Shown here piece by piece: positions 14,421 to 22,483 of a stretch of 64,000 nucleotides of DNA. Under the pieces are notes generated by a model that was not told where the DNA came from, did not search any database, and saw only the letters and a list, made by a program, of their open reading frames with translations. Both the position numbers and the translations under genes were made by a program. The stretch is from Solidesulfovibrio carbinolicus (lineage in GTDB: Bacteria > Desulfobacterota > Desulfovibrionia > Desulfovibrionales > Desulfovibrionaceae). The first letter of the stretch is position 1. Each line of letters begins with the position of its first letter. The DNA lies in the NCBI RefSeq assembly GCF_004135975.1, contig NZ_CP026539.1, positions 62,001-126,000 on the forward strand, given 5' to 3'.

Positions 14421-16391
14421 CTAGGCGAGCAGGCGGTTGATGCGGGCGGCCAGGGCGGCGCTAAAGGCGGCCGGGCCGGGCTGGGGGGCGTACACGAAGG
14501 CATGGGCCCCGAAATAGCGGCTCAAGGGATCGGTGTTGTCGCGCAGCCAGCGGGCGCAGGCCCGGTCGTCGGGTTCGCCTGGGGCGTGGGTCGCGGTTTC
14601 GGCCTCGGACGGCGTAAGTTCGACAAAGGCCAGCTCGCCGGTGTCGCCGACCAGGGCGTAACGGCCAAGGCCGCCGTCGGTTGCGGCATAGGGCAGATCC
14701 ACGTCCAGGCCGACAAGGCTCCGGAGGTTCTCGGCCAGGGGGGCTAACAGCAGGGGGGTGCGGGAAAACACGTGGGCGATAAGCGCCCCGCCGGCGCCCT
14801 CGGCGTAATAGGTGTTGGGCACATGGGGCAGGTCGGTCCGGCGCAGGTAGTTCACCTGGCTTTGGTGCAACAGCGGCAGGGCCTGGGCCATGAGCTCGGC
14901 GGCGGAGATCTCGATGCGGTTGCCCCGGATGTGGCGGGCGGCGACGCGGGCCATGAGCTCGTCGTGCCGGAACCGGGTGGAGTGGAAAAACACCGTGTCG
15001 CAGCCGTCCAGGACATAGTCCAGGGCGCGTTCCAAGAAACGGTCGGAAAACAGGAAATCGCCCAGGGTCAGGAAGGTGAAGCGGCCTTCCTCCCTGGAGC
15101 GCCGCAGGGCGTCGGCCTGGTACAGCGACATGGAGCCGTACTTGCCGGCCTCGAATCCCGGAGCGGCGGCCACCTCCTCGACGGCGACGATTTCCGCCGG
15201 GACCAGGGAGGCCAGCTCCCGCCAGGCGGGGTAGGCCTCGACGCGGCCTCGGTCGGCGCGGCGGGTGTAGAGCGTAAAGCACACGTCGTGGCGGGCGGCG
15301 GCCTGGGGGATGTTGCCCGAGGCCAGCAAGGAGGGCACGGTGGCCCCCATGAACAGGTCGAGATAGGGCGCTCCCCACACCGGCGCGGTGATGCGCAGCT
15401 TGACGGCGTCGCGCTTTTCCAGCGGCGGCGAGACGCGCCGGCGCCGCCATTTGGCCAACACGGCCGGCCGGTCGTCCGGGGCAAGGGGGCCGTCGGCACT
15501 TGCGCCAAGGGCCAGGGCCTGGCGGGACGTCCGGGCCGCGCCGTCGGCGTCGCCGGCCAACAGCAGCAGCTCGGCCGCCTTTGCCCGGGTGCGGGGGCAA
15601 CAGGGATATTCGTCCAGGGCCGGCAGGAAGGCCGCCGCCGCACCGGCGTGGTCCCCGGCCTGGACGAGCAGGCAGGCCGCCGCGTCCCTGGCCACGACAA
15701 AAAACGGAAAAGCCTCGGCCAGGGCCAGCAGGGCCGGCGCGCGCTGGCCGTCCGGCGCTTCCAGGCACTGGCGCAGACGAGATTCCAGATGCTGCCCGAG
15801 GGAGCGGCCTTCGGCGGCGACAACAGCGTCCCAGGCGGCGGCCAACGGTCCGGGCGGCGGCGATTTGGCCTCGTGGGCCCGGGCGATGGCCCGGCGCAGC
15901 CTGTCCCGCATGGCCCGGGCCAGGGCGGCGACTTCCGGCGGTCCGGCCACGGGCCGGGAGAGCTGCAGATAGAGTTTGTAGGGATAGTCGGGGGCTTCGT
16001 CCAGGTAGCGCCACGGATCGTAGAGGCTCAGCAACGGCAGGCCGGGCGCGAGGGCGGCCACGGTTTCGGCCACGTCCACGAGGTAGGTCGGCGGAACCGT
16101 GTTGACCAGGCAGTCCAGGGGGCCGGCCGTGGCCAGAGCCTCGGGCGGCAGCACGGTCCGTCCCGGCGTCTGGCCCGCCACGACGTCGTGGCGCTGGTCG
16201 AAGCAGGCGGCCGCGTCCAGGTCCGCCTCCCGGTCCAGCCGGGCGATCAGGGCCAGGCCCGCCTCGCCCAGGCCGTAGACGCCGATCCGGCGATAGCCCT
16301 GGGCACGGCAGTGGTCCACCACGGCGTCGAGCTGCTCTGCCGTGACGCGCACGGCCCTGTCGTAAGGAAAATGGAAATGGTGCAACAGCAT
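14421..16391 (-). CDS. Large Rossmann + repeat + GT-like protein, paralog 1 of 3
   Basis: 656 residues from the ATG ending at 16391; longer upstream reading is Arg/Ala-rich and not conserved. Three parts are visible. Residues 35-150 are a Rossmann-like domain (RRIGVYGLGEAGLALIARL; a PPTYLVDVAETV stretch; LLSLYDPW). Residues about 190-320 are helical TPR-like repeats (LLALAEAFPFFVVARDAAAC, AKAAELLLLAGDADGAA). Residues about 340-656 are a glycosyltransferase-like domain starting LRITAPVWG, with a GDFLFSDRFL acidic motif. The same architecture occurs at 44235 and 47907. It probably transfers a sugar or aminated sugar to a surface target; no named family is certain. Confidence 0.7.
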   Translation of the reverse strand: MLLHHFHFPYDRAVRVTAEQLDAVVDHCRAQGYRRIGVYGLGEAGLALIARLDREADLDAAACFDQRHDVVAGQTPGRTVLPPEALATAGPLDCLVNTVPPTYLVDVAETVAALAPGLPLLSLYDPWRYLDEAPDYPYKLYLQLSRPVAGPPEVAALARAMRDRLRRAIARAHEAKSPPPGPLAAAWDAVVAAEGRSLGQHLESRLRQCLEAPDGQRAPALLALAEAFPFFVVARDAAACLLVQAGDHAGAAAAFLPALDEYPCCPRTRAKAAELLLLAGDADGAARTSRQALALGASADGPLAPDDRPAVLAKWRRRRVSPPLEKRDAVKLRITAPVWGAPYLDLFMGATVPSLLASGNIPQAAARHDVCFTLYTRRADRGRVEAYPAWRELASLVPAEIVAVEEVAAAPGFEAGKYGSMSLYQADALRRSREEGRFTFLTLGDFLFSDRFLERALDYVLDGCDTVFFHSTRFRHDELMARVAARHIRGNRIEISAAELMAQALPLLHQSQVNYLRRTDLPHVPNTYYAEGAGGALIAHVFSRTPLLLAPLAENLRSLVGLDVDLPYAATDGGLGRYALVGDTGELAFVELTPSEAETATHAPGEPDDRACARWLRDNTDPLSRYFGAHAFVYAPQPGPAAFSAALAARINRLLA

Positions 16392-16407
16392 GGAGACTCC
16401 GCCCGGC

Positions 16408-17940
16408 TCACTGCTCGGGGCAGCCGTAAAGGCCGATGGTGCCGGCCGTGACCTTGCCCTGGAGCACGAAGCGGTAATGCTGCTTGTCGTGGCGGGCCAG
16501 CCGGTCGCAGACCGCGTCGCCGCGCCGCAGCAGGTCGTGGCGCGCGCCGTCCCATTGGCCGGGGCCGATCTGCTCCGCCTCATGGATCAGGGCCGAAAAT
16601 TCCTGTTCCAGGCCGAGGGGGGCGAGCCGGTTCATGTACCAGTGGCCGATGTCGTAGAATTTTTCCAAAAAGGCATATTCGGCCGGGGGAAAACGCAGCT
16701 TGGTGACCCAGCGGTCCTGGAATTCAACCGACCCGCTGCCGTCAAACAGGTCGTGTTCCTCGCAAAAGGCGTACATGGCGCTGCCCGGGTAGGGGGTGAA
16801 GACGTTGGCCTTGACCCGGTCGGCCAGCACCTGGGCGTTCAGGGCCAGGGTCTGGAGCATTTCGTCCAGGGTTTCCGTGGGCATGCCGAGCATGTTGAGG
16901 GTCCACACGCCCAGGCGGTAGCCCGTGGCCGCCAGCAGTTCGAGCTTGGCCCGGGACTGGGCCACGTTGGCCTTGCGGCGCAGCAGCTTGAGAATCCTGT
17001 CGCTGCCGCTTTCCAGCCCGACGACCACGCGCAGACAGCGGGACTGCCGCAGCCGCAGGGCCACCTCCTCATCCATGTGCAGCAGATGGGTCTGGATGGA
17101 GTAGCCCACGTGCCCCGGAACCCGTGTCTCGAAGGCGTCGCAAAAACGCAGGGTGCGCTCCCGGTTGAGGCAAAACAGATCGTCCATGAAATTGATCACC
17201 GTCACCCCGTAGCGCTCGGCCAGGGCGTTGATCTCGTCGATCATGTCGTCCACGCCGCGCATCCGCAGGTAGCCCAGCTTGGACTGGGGCAGGCCGATGT
17301 GGCGGGAATAGCGTTCCCGGAAAAGGGGGGTGTGGCAGTAGCTGCACGAATAGGGGCAGCCCCGGGAGGAAATGGCCCGCAGCCAGCCGTCCTTGGTGGT
17401 CTTTTCGAGAAACTCGGGTCCGAAAAGTTCGTAGTCGGTGTGCGCCAGCCCGTCCAGGTCCTGCACCAGGGGGTTTAGGCGGTTGCGCACCTCCCGGCCG
17501 TCGCGCCTGGACCAGATGCCCGGAACGCCGGCCGGGTCCCGGCCCGAGGCCAGGGCGTCGACAAAGGCGGGCATGGAGATCTCGCCCTCGCCCACGGCGA
17601 CGTAGTCGAACAGCCCGCTGGCCAGGGTTTCGTCGGGATACAGGGTGGGATGGGCCCCGCCGCACACCGAAGGCACATCCAGGGCCGCCCGCAGACGTTC
17701 GGCGATGAGGCCGATATAGGGGAAGGACGGCGAGGAAAACGAATAGGCCAGCAGGTCCGGGCCAAAGGCGGCGGCCTGCTCGGCAATCCCGGCCAGGGCC
17801 TCTTCGGTCAGTTCCTCATGAACGTGCAGGCCGCGGGTCTCGTGCCCCTCGCGGCGCAGCAAGGCGGAGAGCAACCCCGGCCCGAGGGGATAGCTCGGCG
17901 GCGCGGCCGGGATCTCATAGAAGACAAAGAGGATTTTCAT
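16408..17940 (-). CDS. B12-binding radical SAM protein
   Basis: 510 residues; start at the ATG ending at 17940, with an AAGGA ribosome site and the MKILFVFYEIP N-terminus typical of the family. The B12-type domain covers about 1-165 (VCGGAHPTLYPDET and DYVAVGEGEISMPAF). The iron-sulfur motif is SSRGC195PYSC199SYC202, and LESGSDRILKLLRRK and NMLGMPTETLDEML follow in the core. The C-terminal 150 residues are helical with HWYMNRLAPLG. It is separated by 16 bp from paralog 1 and is probably transcribed with it. The reaction is unknown; sugar or lipid methylation is the usual guess. Confidence 0.88.
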   Translation of the reverse strand: MKILFVFYEIPAAPPSYPLGPGLLSALLRREGHETRGLHVHEELTEEALAGIAEQAAAFGPDLLAYSFSSPSFPYIGLIAERLRAALDVPSVCGGAHPTLYPDETLASGLFDYVAVGEGEISMPAFVDALASGRDPAGVPGIWSRRDGREVRNRLNPLVQDLDGLAHTDYELFGPEFLEKTTKDGWLRAISSRGCPYSCSYCHTPLFRERYSRHIGLPQSKLGYLRMRGVDDMIDEINALAERYGVTVINFMDDLFCLNRERTLRFCDAFETRVPGHVGYSIQTHLLHMDEEVALRLRQSRCLRVVVGLESGSDRILKLLRRKANVAQSRAKLELLAATGYRLGVWTLNMLGMPTETLDEMLQTLALNAQVLADRVKANVFTPYPGSAMYAFCEEHDLFDGSGSVEFQDRWVTKLRFPPAEYAFLEKFYDIGHWYMNRLAPLGLEQEFSALIHEAEQIGPGQWDGARHDLLRRGDAVCDRLARHDKQHYRFVLQGKVTAGTIGLYGCPEQ

Positions 17941-18083
17941 GCAGACATCCTTGTCGGCCGGGGCCGGGGGCGCGGCGGCGTCTCGTGCCGCTTCCACGAA
18001 CGGCTCAGGGGACAATTCGCGGACAACAGCCTAAGTCCTGTAAATTTCTTGAAAAAAACTCGGACTTTCTAAGGGGCGCGACA

Positions 18084-19802
18084 CTAGCCGGCGGCGGCGA
18101 CTTTTTTGGTGTCGTCCATGCTGAGGGCTGAGGTGAAATTCTTAAACACCAGGCCGCTCAGGCCAAATCCGGCGTCGCTGATCCTGCCCAAAAACGCCTC
18201 GTAGAGCCGGGCATAGCGCTGCTTGATCTCGGCGTATTCGACCACGAACAACTGGTGGAACAGGGCGTTTAAGGCTTCGTCGGAGTCGCCCCGGGCCACG
18301 CCGTCGAGCACGGCCAGGAAATGGCGGTAATTGCGCTCGCCCAGATCGTGCTCGTACTGGTTGAAGCTGGCCTTGAAGGCCTGGAACTCCTCCCGGAAGG
18401 CGTCGAGCACCGCCCGGTTCATGGGATTGGTCATGCGGGCGACGAGGTTGCCGATGTTGATTTGCAGGGAATCCATTTCCAGGACGTGGGGATAGCGGGC
18501 GAACATGTTTTCCCACAGCAGGGAGACCCGGCGGCCGACGGGGTCTTCGATGACGTAGGTGGGCTGTTCCCAGTAGTTTTTCGCCTCGATCACCTTTCCC
18601 TCGCTTTTGAGGCGATGGTAGAGCTTGGAGGCCCGCACCAGCATGAGCACGTTGGTGAGGGAGCGCACGCTGCAGGCCAGGCCGCATTTGCGGAGAAACT
18701 CGATGTTGGCGCGCAGGGTCTCCCCGGTGGAGTACGGGCCGAACATGATAAAGCCCACCAGGACATAGAACAGGCCCATGTCCTTGAGCATGAGGGCGGT
18801 TCGGTAGTTGTCCTCGGCGCTGGCGTGCTTTTCGTAGATGGCCAGCTCCTGGTCCGAGCCGGCTTCCGCGCCGATGATGACCACGTCGATGCCCGCCTGC
18901 TTGTACAGGCGCAAAAGCGCCATGTCCTGCTCGGTCTTCATGGTTTCGCAGCGCATGTAGACCTTGGCGGAGATCTTAAGCTTGCGCCTGATGATTTCCT
19001 GGCAAATCGCCCTGGCCCGCCGCTTGCCCGCTTCGCCCGGGTCCTCGAAGGAACTGTCGGAAAAATTGAACAGCCTGGCCTTGTAGTCGCGCGCCAGCAG
19101 TTCCAGCTCGTCCACCACATGGCCCGGGGAACGGCCCCGCCAGCGTTTGCCCTTGTACATGCGCGAATACAGGTTGACGCAGCAAAAGCTGCATTTGCCG
19201 ATGCAGCCGCGCGAAGTGATGACCCGCACGCTTTCGCGCAGTCCGCCGTCCACCGGATCTTTTTGCCCTTGCTCCAGGAAGTCCCGGGCCGGAAACGGCA
19301 GGGCGTCGAGATCCTCGCAGGGCTTGCGGAAGGGATTGGTCTGCACGCCGCCGTGCCCGTCGCGCCAGGCCAGGCCCTGGATGCCGGCAAAATCCGTCTC
19401 GCCCCGGTCCAGGGCCTCCAGGAATTCCAGGGTGGTGTATTCGCCCTCGCCGATGACGATGGCGTCGATGGCGGACTCGCTGGCCAGGATGTCCTCGTAG
19501 AGCATGGACAAAAATGGGCCGCCGGCCAGCACGCGGGCCTCGGGCCGGCGGGCCTTGACGGCGGCGGCCACCTGCCGCACGGCGGCGAAATTGACCATGG
19601 TCAGCTGGAAGCCGTAGACGTCGGCCTCCACGGCGGCGGCCCGGTCGATCTGCTCCTGGCCCCGGCTGGCGAAGCATTGGTGGATGGACGCCTGGCGTCC
19701 CTTCTGGCGCAGGAAGGCGGCGAGGCTGCAAATGCCCAGCGGCACTTCCTGTTCGTATTGGTAGTCTCCATCCATGACGACGTTTATCAGGGCAAGGTTC
19801 AT
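18084..19802 (-). CDS. B12-binding radical SAM protein
   Basis: 572 residues. The start ending at 19802 is preferred over one 15 bases upstream because a GGAG site precedes it and MNLALINVVMDGDYQYE is a normal family N-terminus. The B12-like domain covers about 1-150 (PLGICSLAAFLRQKG; VLAGGPFLSMLYEDIL; VIGEGEYTTLEFLEAL). The cluster motif is TSRGC200IGKC204SFC207C. GAEAGSDQELAIYEKH and VLVGFIMFGPYSTGET belong to the radical SAM barrel. The last 150 residues are helical and acidic, without a known domain. It shares the minus-strand block with two other radical SAM genes, suggesting sequential chemistry on one product. Confidence 0.87.
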   Translation of the reverse strand: MNLALINVVMDGDYQYEQEVPLGICSLAAFLRQKGRQASIHQCFASRGQEQIDRAAAVEADVYGFQLTMVNFAAVRQVAAAVKARRPEARVLAGGPFLSMLYEDILASESAIDAIVIGEGEYTTLEFLEALDRGETDFAGIQGLAWRDGHGGVQTNPFRKPCEDLDALPFPARDFLEQGQKDPVDGGLRESVRVITSRGCIGKCSFCCVNLYSRMYKGKRWRGRSPGHVVDELELLARDYKARLFNFSDSSFEDPGEAGKRRARAICQEIIRRKLKISAKVYMRCETMKTEQDMALLRLYKQAGIDVVIIGAEAGSDQELAIYEKHASAEDNYRTALMLKDMGLFYVLVGFIMFGPYSTGETLRANIEFLRKCGLACSVRSLTNVLMLVRASKLYHRLKSEGKVIEAKNYWEQPTYVIEDPVGRRVSLLWENMFARYPHVLEMDSLQINIGNLVARMTNPMNRAVLDAFREEFQAFKASFNQYEHDLGERNYRHFLAVLDGVARGDSDEALNALFHQLFVVEYAEIKQRYARLYEAFLGRISDAGFGLSGLVFKNFTSALSMDDTKKVAAAG

Positions 19803-19842
19803 GCGGTCTCCGGTCATGCTGGCGAAACCCTCGGGCGCGGGT

Positions 19843-20916
19843 TCAGATGAAATTCACGTGGGCGTTGGGATGGCGCAGTTCCCACAGGTAATCGTTGATC
19901 TTGTCCATCCGGCAATTGACCCGGCAGGCGGCCGGATCAAGGCTCTCGGCGCACCAGCCCAGGGAGGCGGCGCGTTTTTCACCGGTCCAGATGGCCTCGA
20001 AGGTTTCCTCGAAAATGTTGCCGTAGCGGAAGCGCTCGTCCCCCAGGTAGACGCTGCATCCCCAGACGTTGCCCCGGGAATCGATGTAGGACCAGAACGG
20101 CAGGGCGCGGCAACGGTCGTAGCGGCGGCGCTTGGCGTCCCAGGCGCGCATGGCGTCGAGGCGGAAGACCACGGAAAAGGCGTCGGTGGCGTAGGCGTTC
20201 ACTTCCTCGGCCAGGGCGGCGTATTGGCCGTAGACGATGTCCTTGTAGGCGGCCTGTTCGCCCTGGGGATGCTGGGAATAGGGCTTGACCACCAGGTAGT
20301 CCAGGCCCAGATCCCGGCAGCGGCCGGCCAGGGACGGGATTTCCGCCGCGTTTTCCGGCAGCAGCAGGATCTGCGCGCCCAGGGTGCAGGCCGCGCCCTG
20401 GCGGGCCCGGATGGCCACGGCGGCCTCCAGGTTGCCCATGACCGTGTCGAAATCCCGGGCCTTGGTCCCGTGGACGGCGGCGTAGGTCTCGGGGCTGCCC
20501 GCGTTGAGGCTGACCTTGATCCAGCTCGTGTCCCCGAGGATGGCCTCGCTGACGGCGGGCTTCATGAGCACGGCGTTGGTGGTGATGGCGCAGTCGATGC
20601 CGGCTTGCTTGGTCTGGCGGACGATGTCGGCCATGCGCCGGTGCATGAACGGCTCGCCCTCGCCGGCGTACATGATGCTTTTGACGCCAAGACGCCCCAT
20701 CTCGGCCAGGCGTTGGCCCAGGATATCGGCGTCCATGAAGTCCGGGCGGTAGCCGGCGAAGTCCAGCCCGCAAAACCGGCAGCGGTGGTTGCAGGCCCCG
20801 GCCGGGCTCAGTTCCATGTACAGGGGATAGATGGCCTCGCCTTCGAGCCAGTCGGCGACGCGGCGGGGGTGCAGCAAGAGCTTGTGGGAGTCTATCCGGA
20901 ATGCATCGCGCGCCAT
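19843..20916 (-). CDS. Radical SAM protein with SPASM-like C-terminus
   Basis: 357 residues. The cluster motif is AC42NHRC46RFC49G; the barrel shows MYAGEGEPFMH and ITTNAVLM, both typical of SPASM/twitch radical SAM enzymes. The C-terminal region has SRGNVWGCSVYLG, CAESLDP and CRVNC cysteines that could hold an auxiliary cluster. The N-terminus (FRIDSHKLLLHPRRVADWLEG) is closely similar to that of the protein at 51144 (YRMDGHKLYWHLDRVLAWQRG), so these are paralogs, and both end HxNFI. No B12 domain. It sits between another radical SAM gene and the SIS isomerase gene. Confidence 0.87.
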   Translation of the reverse strand: MARDAFRIDSHKLLLHPRRVADWLEGEAIYPLYMELSPAGACNHRCRFCGLDFAGYRPDFMDADILGQRLAEMGRLGVKSIMYAGEGEPFMHRRMADIVRQTKQAGIDCAITTNAVLMKPAVSEAILGDTSWIKVSLNAGSPETYAAVHGTKARDFDTVMGNLEAAVAIRARQGAACTLGAQILLLPENAAEIPSLAGRCRDLGLDYLVVKPYSQHPQGEQAAYKDIVYGQYAALAEEVNAYATDAFSVVFRLDAMRAWDAKRRRYDRCRALPFWSYIDSRGNVWGCSVYLGDERFRYGNIFEETFEAIWTGEKRAASLGWCAESLDPAACRVNCRMDKINDYLWELRHPNAHVNFI

Positions 20917-20931
20917 TGGGCCCTGTCCTGG

Positions 20932-21570
20932 CTAGAAGGTGCTTTTCGTCGAAACGGAATCCATCCAGTAGTGGAGAATGCAGGCGTGGCCCGTTTCCGC
21001 CATGCCGTAGTTGTTGGCCGGAATCCAGAAATTGAGGTCGCCCAGGGCGCGGATGGCGTTGTCCGGCCCCATGGCCGAGATGGTGACCACGGCGGCCCCG
21101 ATCTCGTTGGCGTACCGGCAGGCGTTGACCACGTTGGGCGAGTTGCCCGAGCTGCTGATGGCCACCAGCATGTCCCCGGCCACCAGACGCGAGCGCAGCG
21201 GCTCCACGAAGACCTGGTCAAAGGACACGTCGTTGGCCACGGCGGTGAGCAGGGCCAGGTCGGTGAACACCTGGGTATGGACCTGGGCGTTCTTGGCCAG
21301 GTCGGCGGCGAAATGGCTGGCCATGGAGGCGCTGGCCCCGTTGCCGACCAGATAGATCACCCGGCCGGCCCGGCGCAGGTTCACGGTCACGTCGCGCCAG
21401 TGGGCAAAGGCCGCGTCGCCGGCCAGGGGCCTGGCCGCCGCGCCGGTGACCTCCAGAGCGCCCAGGCAGGCCTGGAGGGAGTCGGTATGCTGCCGCCACA
21501 TGGCCGCGTCAGCCGCCGTTGAGGGCAGTCCACAGTTGGGGGATGGTTTGGGCATGCAGTCCTCGTACAT
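20932..21570 (-). CDS. SIS-domain sugar-phosphate isomerase (GmhA-like)
   Basis: 212 residues. SIS motifs are VGNGASASMASHFAADLAKN and ISSSGNSPNVVNA, matching phosphoheptose isomerase GmhA and related enzymes that bind sedoheptulose 7-phosphate. The start ending at 21570 has an excellent GGGAGGAG site. The gene begins inside the upstream deoxyhypusine-synthase-like gene (about 62 bases of overlap), implying translational coupling. In this locus it could supply a heptose or another isomerised sugar phosphate for the kinase/nucleotidyltransferase at 22484. The exact substrate is unknown. Confidence 0.85.
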   Translation of the reverse strand: MYEDCMPKPSPNCGLPSTAADAAMWRQHTDSLQACLGALEVTGAAARPLAGDAAFAHWRDVTVNLRRAGRVIYLVGNGASASMASHFAADLAKNAQVHTQVFTDLALLTAVANDVSFDQVFVEPLRSRLVAGDMLVAISSSGNSPNVVNACRYANEIGAAVVTISAMGPDNAIRALGDLNFWIPANNYGMAETGHACILHYWMDSVSTKSTF

Positions 21571-22474
21571 AATAACTCCTCCCGCCGTCGGCTACGGTTC
21601 TGACCAACATGGTCTTCCACGGCCTGAAATAGTAGGCGGCGCTGGTGCGCGGGGCTTCCACGCCGAAGTCTTCCGGAAGCTCGTGCATGTCGCACACAAG
21701 GGTGGTGAAGCGGCGGATGCCCTGGCCGTCGCCCCGGGCCTGGTCGGCGTTGCGCGCCATGGCCAGGGCCTTGAGGTACACTTCCGGGGCCATGACGGCG
21801 CTGCCGAAATTCATGACCGCCCCGTGCTCCAGGCGTTGGACGGCGTGGGCGAAAATCAGGAAATCGTCGTAGCTGGCCCGGCCCAGGGCGGCCCCGTCGC
21901 AGTTGGGGTGCTCGTGGACGATGTCGTAGCCGATGCCGACATGGACGGTGACCGGAATGTCCAGGGCGTAGGCCCGGGCGAAAAGGCTCAGGTCGGCGTG
22001 GGGCAGGCCGCTTTCCAGGATGTGCCGCCCGACGGCCTCGCCGAAGCCCAGGCCGTCGGCCACGCCCTGGGCCACGATGTCGTTGAGGCGTCCCGTCTCG
22101 CGCCACAGGCCGAACTGGCCCTGGGCGATGTACGTGGCCACGCATTCGGTGGTGCGCCCGGCCAGGGCGAATTCGAAGTCATGGATGGCGCAGGCCCCGT
22201 TGACCGCGACGCAGTCGACGTAGCCCTGCTCCATCAGATCGAACAGGTAACGCTGCATGCCCGAGCGCAGCACGTGGGCCCCGAGCATGAGGATGCGGGC
22301 CGCGCCGCGCCGCCGGGCCTCGCCAAGCGCCTCGGCCACACGTTCAAAGGCGGGATGCACGCATTCGCTGGCCGTGGGCGCGGCGACGACATCGACCCCA
22401 AGCAGGCTGCGGCGCTCCGAAAGGGGCAAAAGACGCAGGGCGTCGCGGTCAAATCGCGAGTACTTGCTGGGCAT
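21509..22474 (-). CDS. Deoxyhypusine synthase-like protein
   Basis: 321 residues. Motifs of the bacterial deoxyhypusine/homospermidine synthase-like group are VNGACAIHDFEFALAGRTTE, GQFGLWRETG, IPVTVHVGIGYDIVHEHPN and NFGSAVMAPEVYLKAL. The Lys in EVYLKAL falls near where the eukaryotic enzyme keeps its catalytic Lys. Deoxyhypusine synthase uses NAD and spermidine to move an aminobutyl group; bacteria lack eIF5A, so the true reaction here is unknown. Its overlap with the SIS isomerase gene and its place among sugar genes suggest a glycan-related role, for example NAD-dependent handling of an amino-containing precursor. Confidence 0.75.
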   Translation of the reverse strand: MPSKYSRFDRDALRLLPLSERRSLLGVDVVAAPTASECVHPAFERVAEALGEARRRGAARILMLGAHVLRSGMQRYLFDLMEQGYVDCVAVNGACAIHDFEFALAGRTTECVATYIAQGQFGLWRETGRLNDIVAQGVADGLGFGEAVGRHILESGLPHADLSLFARAYALDIPVTVHVGIGYDIVHEHPNCDGAALGRASYDDFLIFAHAVQRLEHGAVMNFGSAVMAPEVYLKALAMARNADQARGDGQGIRRFTTLVCDMHELPEDFGVEAPRTSAAYYFRPWKTMLVRTVADGGRSYYVRGLHAQTIPQLWTALNGG

Positions 22475-22483
22475 GGCGGCAAC

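Noticed and set aside
18033-18067. AAGTCC/GGACTT inverted repeat as a terminator of the radical SAM gene at 18084
   Set aside because: Only six paired bases with a loop of more than 20 and no T-run after the arm.
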